Part shown: positions 15,462 through 17,478 of the stretch, one piece after another
Position numbering within the stretch: the stretch's first letter is position 1
Layout: every line of letters starts with the position of its first letter
From: Micavibrio sp964400125
GTDB taxonomy: Bacteria > Pseudomonadota > Alphaproteobacteria > Micavibrionales > Micavibrionaceae
NCBI GenBank assembly: GCA_964400125.1
Contig: CAYNSR010000026.1
Location: 1 to 17,478, forward strand
DNA: 17,478 nucleotides
Reading direction: 5' to 3'
The notes under the pieces: generated by a model
Seen by the model: the letters and a program-made list of their open reading frames with translations, nothing else
Told to the model about the DNA's origin: nothing
Databases searched by the model: none
Translations under genes and position numbers: made by a program

Positions 15462-16409
15462 CTATAGCCTTTCGGCATATTCTTTGATTTTCTTTAAAAT
15501 CACATCAAAATCCGGCTGCGACTGATAATACAGCGTGCGGGTGGACTGATAGGCGGATTTATACAAATCCCGCGTTGCCCTGTCCCGCAATAAAAAGGCT
15601 TCGTTCTCTGCAATCACCGGATTATCCGCGCTGCGAAACCGCTTTTCTTTATGCGCCTGATATTCCGGCGTACCGATAAATTTTATCGTTTCCGCATCCT
15701 GCAACAGGCAATAAACATCATAATAATGCCGCATGAAATTAACGGGGAATTGCCGCGTTTCCTGCTGCTGGCGGTATTTGGTGGATATGGTTTGCAGTTT
15801 TTCAACCAGCGTATAGCCGGGATGATAACAGGAAACATCCACGGCGCGGTTGTCAGTAATCGGCACTTTGCCGACCGCGTAATCATAGGCCCATGAACTG
15901 ATGGTTCTGGGGAAGTTGGGCGTAATGTCATCAAAGCCCACTTCCAGCAAAATACCGTCTTTCAGACCGTCAATCTTTTCCCCGATGTTCTGATAGTAGA
16001 GGCGAATGCCGCCGCTTCGATATTTTGTATCGTCAAACGCGATATCGCGCTGAACGTCATGGATGCCGTCAATCCTGATGGTTGCGGCCAGCCAGTCATA
16101 AAAATCTTTCCGGCCCTCACAATGTTCCGGCTTGTCGTGATTGCGGCCCGTTTTTATACCCATCCCGGCGGGTGGTTCAATCCGAATGTCTATATCTTCA
16201 GAAAAACGGTGTATCAGCCCGAAGCCCTTGGACAGGGACGTTCCGCCCTTCAATTCAAACGCCATGCCGAGCGTTTGCAGCCCGTAAAGACAGTGCATAA
16301 TCCAGTAGTCTTTTTCAACCAAGCCGGGGGCAATATCCATTTCACCCGCCACAATGCGAATGAGGGCGGGAAAATCAGAATGATTATGCAAGAATCCGTC
16401 AGTGGACAT
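15462..16409 (-). CDS. AbiEii-type nucleotidyltransferase toxin
   Basis: 315 residues of the DUF1814/AbiEii family. The nucleotidyltransferase core is KGGTSLSKGF (54-63) followed by RFSEDIDI (68-75), with conserved downstream parts LLEVGFDD and PVNFMRHYYDVYCLL. Relatives transfer nucleotides to tRNA or other targets and arrest growth, as the toxin half of AbiE phage-defence systems. The gene begins 11 bp inside the end of its partner (16399-16409), so they are translated together. It could serve phage defence or retention of the island. Confidence 0.88.
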   Translation of the reverse strand: MSTDGFLHNHSDFPALIRIVAGEMDIAPGLVEKDYWIMHCLYGLQTLGMAFELKGGTSLSKGFGLIHRFSEDIDIRIEPPAGMGIKTGRNHDKPEHCEGRKDFYDWLAATIRIDGIHDVQRDIAFDDTKYRSGGIRLYYQNIGEKIDGLKDGILLEVGFDDITPNFPRTISSWAYDYAVGKVPITDNRAVDVSCYHPGYTLVEKLQTISTKYRQQQETRQFPVNFMRHYYDVYCLLQDAETIKFIGTPEYQAHKEKRFRSADNPVIAENEAFLLRDRATRDLYKSAYQSTRTLYYQSQPDFDVILKKIKEYAERL

Positions 16410-16995
16410 ACTGTAATCTATCGTCCATCAGCAGCGCCGCAAAGAGCTTCCTGGCCCTTGCACCGCCATATTCGCGCACGGCTTCGGTCAGGGCGCGTTT
16501 TTCCATTGAATCCGCCTTGCTTTTGACCTGTTCCAAGACTTGTTCCCTGTCCTCGGCAAGCTGGTCGAGGTTATTGACCGCATCAACCAGCAAAAATTCA
16601 GGGGTGGGCTTGCGCGGAAAATAGGGCTTCATGGCAAAGCGGAATGTCCGCCCCCCCAGCTTGAAGCGACCATGCCGCTTGTGGTTATAAACAACCGTTT
16701 CGTTATAAAGCTGGGTCGTCCCCAGCCCCAAGGCATTATACAGATTGGGGGAGGTCAGCAGGAAACGATCATCTTTCAGGAATGCCCGCACTAGCGTTTC
16801 ATCATCGGCGGGGGCCGGGCCGAAGACGGTCATTTTGGGGCAGTAATACAGCCCGCCGGACAGCTTCACCAGAACGCCGCTTTCCTGTAGCTGGCGCAAA
16901 TGGCGATCAACGGCATTTGACCATTGTTCCAGATCGGCGCGACGGTAAACCGCCCCCGGCTGAAAATGGTCTTTGAATTGCTCAACGGCGTTCAT
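16399..16995 (-). CDS. AbiEi-type antitoxin/regulator
   Basis: 198 residues from ATG 16995, which has AGAGGAAA just upstream; a start at 17043 is in frame but less likely. An N-terminal winged-helix region (VYRRADLEQWSNAVDRHLRQLQ, GVLVKLSGGLYYCP) is typical of AbiEi antitoxins that repress their own promoter. The rest (LTSPNLYNALGLGTTQLYNE TVVYNHKR, FRFAMKPYFPRKP) fits the DUF6088/AbiEi family. It is the first gene of the AbiEi-AbiEii operon. The gap upstream, 16996-17193, is AT-rich and must hold the promoter; TTGCAA and a poor -10 are the best I can see. Confidence 0.82.
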   Translation of the reverse strand: MNAVEQFKDHFQPGAVYRRADLEQWSNAVDRHLRQLQESGVLVKLSGGLYYCPKMTVFGPAPADDETLVRAFLKDDRFLLTSPNLYNALGLGTTQLYNETVVYNHKRHGRFKLGGRTFRFAMKPYFPRKPTPEFLLVDAVNNLDQLAEDREQVLEQVKSKADSMEKRALTEAVREYGGARARKLFAALLMDDRLQYVH

Positions 16996-17193
16996 GGTGT
17001 TTTCCTCTATTTCCAGACTATCGAAAATCCGCCTGTTTTGCAAGAAATTTCATTAAAAATTCATGCAACTCTAGCCCATTGCCAACCTCAAGAATCAGCT
17101 TATAGTCCCAAAAACAAGCGGTTAGGCACAGCCTGTATTTCCGTAAATAAAGATTAACATTCCCCTGCTATCCTGAATAAAGAAGGGCTAATA

Positions 17194-17223
17194 GCGCACT
17201 TACGCAAACTGCGTTTGCAGTGC
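17194..17223 (-). other. oriT: MOBQ (IncQ/pIP501)-type origin of transfer
   Basis: Read on the minus strand, an inverted repeat (GCAAAC, GCA, GTTTGC at 17218-17204) is followed after one base by TAAGTGCGC (17202-17194). RSF1010-, pIP501- and Ti-type oriTs have the same order: an inverted repeat, then TAAGTGCG with the nick before C. The expected nick is between 17195 and 17194. The outer bases AGTGC/GCACT extend the stem with a bulge. The bases after the nick (CTATTA) differ from the usual CCCT. The relaxase gene begins 150 bp away. Confidence 0.65.
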
Positions 17224-17251
17224 TTAAGGGGTGCGGCCCTGCCGGGCCTTG

Positions 17252-17270
17252 GGGCGGCTTTAAGCCGCCC
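17252..17270. repeat. GC-rich hairpin
   Basis: GGGCGGC and GCCGCCC pair around TTTAA (17252-17270). It is the first of three consecutive hairpins between oriT and the relaxase gene. There is no T-tract after it. Confidence 0.6.
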
Positions 17271-17321
17271 TGTGTTGTCGATCTGCCCGGCAATTTGGGA
17301 ACCGGGCGAATCGACAACACA
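17271..17321. repeat. 18-bp two-part stem-loop in relaxase leader
   Basis: TGTGTTGTCGAT (17271-17282) pairs with ATCGACAACACA (17310-17321). After a two-base mismatch, GCCCGG (17285-17290) pairs with CCGGGC (17302-17307) around an 11-base loop. Either a protein-binding cruciform beside oriT or an RNA leader structure would fit. Confidence 0.65.
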
Positions 17322-17323
17322 AG

Positions 17324-17388
17324 AACAACAATAAATCGCCCATAGGGAAAGAAAGGTTTCGGGGAAACCTTGGCGATTTATCATTGTT
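17324..17388 (+). promoter_or_regulatory. nested stem-loop enclosing the relaxase start
   Basis: AACAA and ATAAATCGCC (17324-17340) pair with GGCGATTTAT and TTGTT (17372-17388). Inside, AAGGTTTC (17353-17360) pairs with GAAACCTT (17364-17371). The TTG start (17370-17372) and codons 2-4 are in the paired region, and the probable GGGG ribosome binding site is in or next to the loop. Folding would hide the start and limit relaxase synthesis. Confidence 0.5.
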
Positions 17389-17478
17389 CGTTGCGGGTGT
17401 TTTCCCGTGCTGACGGCCACTCTGCCGTGGCCGCCGCCGCGTACCGCGCCGGGGCGGTGCTGCATGATGAACGGCGGG
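17370..17478 (+). CDS. MobA/MobL-type MOBQ relaxase, N-terminus only
   Basis: The frame opens after a stop at 17343-17345 and runs off the window. From TTG 17370 it reads MAIYHCSLRVFSRADGHSAV then AAAAYRAGAVLHDERR. The AIYH start and SAVAAAAYRAG block are the hallmark of MobA/MobL and TraA relaxases of the MOBQ family, where this Tyr in the YRAG context is the nicking tyrosine. GGGG five bases before the TTG can serve as ribosome binding site. The enzyme would nick the oriT 150 bp upstream and lead the strand into a recipient, using a conjugation channel supplied from elsewhere. Only 36 codons are visible, so C-terminal helicase or primase domains cannot be judged. Confidence 0.8.
   Translation, partial: MAIYHCSLRVFSRADGHSAVAAAAYRAGAVLHDERR

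Noticed and set aside
17169..17175. TATCCTG as an IncP-type nick site
   Set aside because: No adjacent inverted repeat of that type, and the nearby TAAGTGCGC with its inverted repeat fits the MOBQ relaxase better.
1..17478. CRISPR array
   Set aside because: No regularly spaced direct repeats of 20-40 bp were seen; the repeats present are hairpins and the single VR/TR pair.

Overview
The window looks like an alphaproteobacterial chromosome of medium-high GC. The best markers are a close match to the cell-cycle response regulator CpdR, a tRNA-Val, an RluD-type pseudouridine synthase, a leucine-dehydrogenase-type enzyme and a YjbH-family envelope protein. No narrower placement is claimed.

Left part, about 1-8600, ordinary chromosome: tRNA-Val(GAC) and cpdR on the minus strand; a small two-hairpin repeat; a GT4 glycosyltransferase divergent from a secreted protein of unknown function; rluD; a terminator that may end a small RNA; an amino-acid dehydrogenase; a 30-bp perfect inverted repeat between convergent genes; and a yjbH-like gene.

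Right part, about 9370 to the window end, reads as a mobile island. It opens with a tyrosine recombinase (9496-10788). Next comes a complete diversity-generating retroelement (DGR): a small secreted protein gene with a 12-G tract near its start, an overlapping gene for a secreted DUF1566-type target protein (11503-12768), a variable repeat (VR) at that gene's extreme 3' end (12642-12766), a compact hairpin just downstream, avd (12836-13222), the template repeat (TR, 13366-13490) and a DGR-type reverse transcriptase ending at 14633. VR and TR are both 125 bp, align without gaps and differ at 13 positions. Twelve of these are at template adenines and change nine Asn codons of the template to Thr, Ile, Tyr, Ser, Phe or Gly. 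This is the signature of adenine-specific mutagenic retrohoming.

Behind the DGR, on the minus strand, are a ParDE toxin-antitoxin pair with a clear promoter and operator, and an AbiEi/AbiEii-type pair. At the right edge lies a MOBQ-type oriT (17194-17223) and, after three hairpins, the first 36 codons of a MobA/MobL-type relaxase that starts at a TTG and runs out of the window.

Together: a mobilizable element (integrase, oriT, relaxase, addiction or abortive-infection modules) carries a system that diversifies a secreted ligand-binding protein. A possible on/off G-tract switch sits in the gene in front of the target. A 5'-truncated paralogue of the target lies just outside the integrase (8632-9369) and may mark the island boundary.
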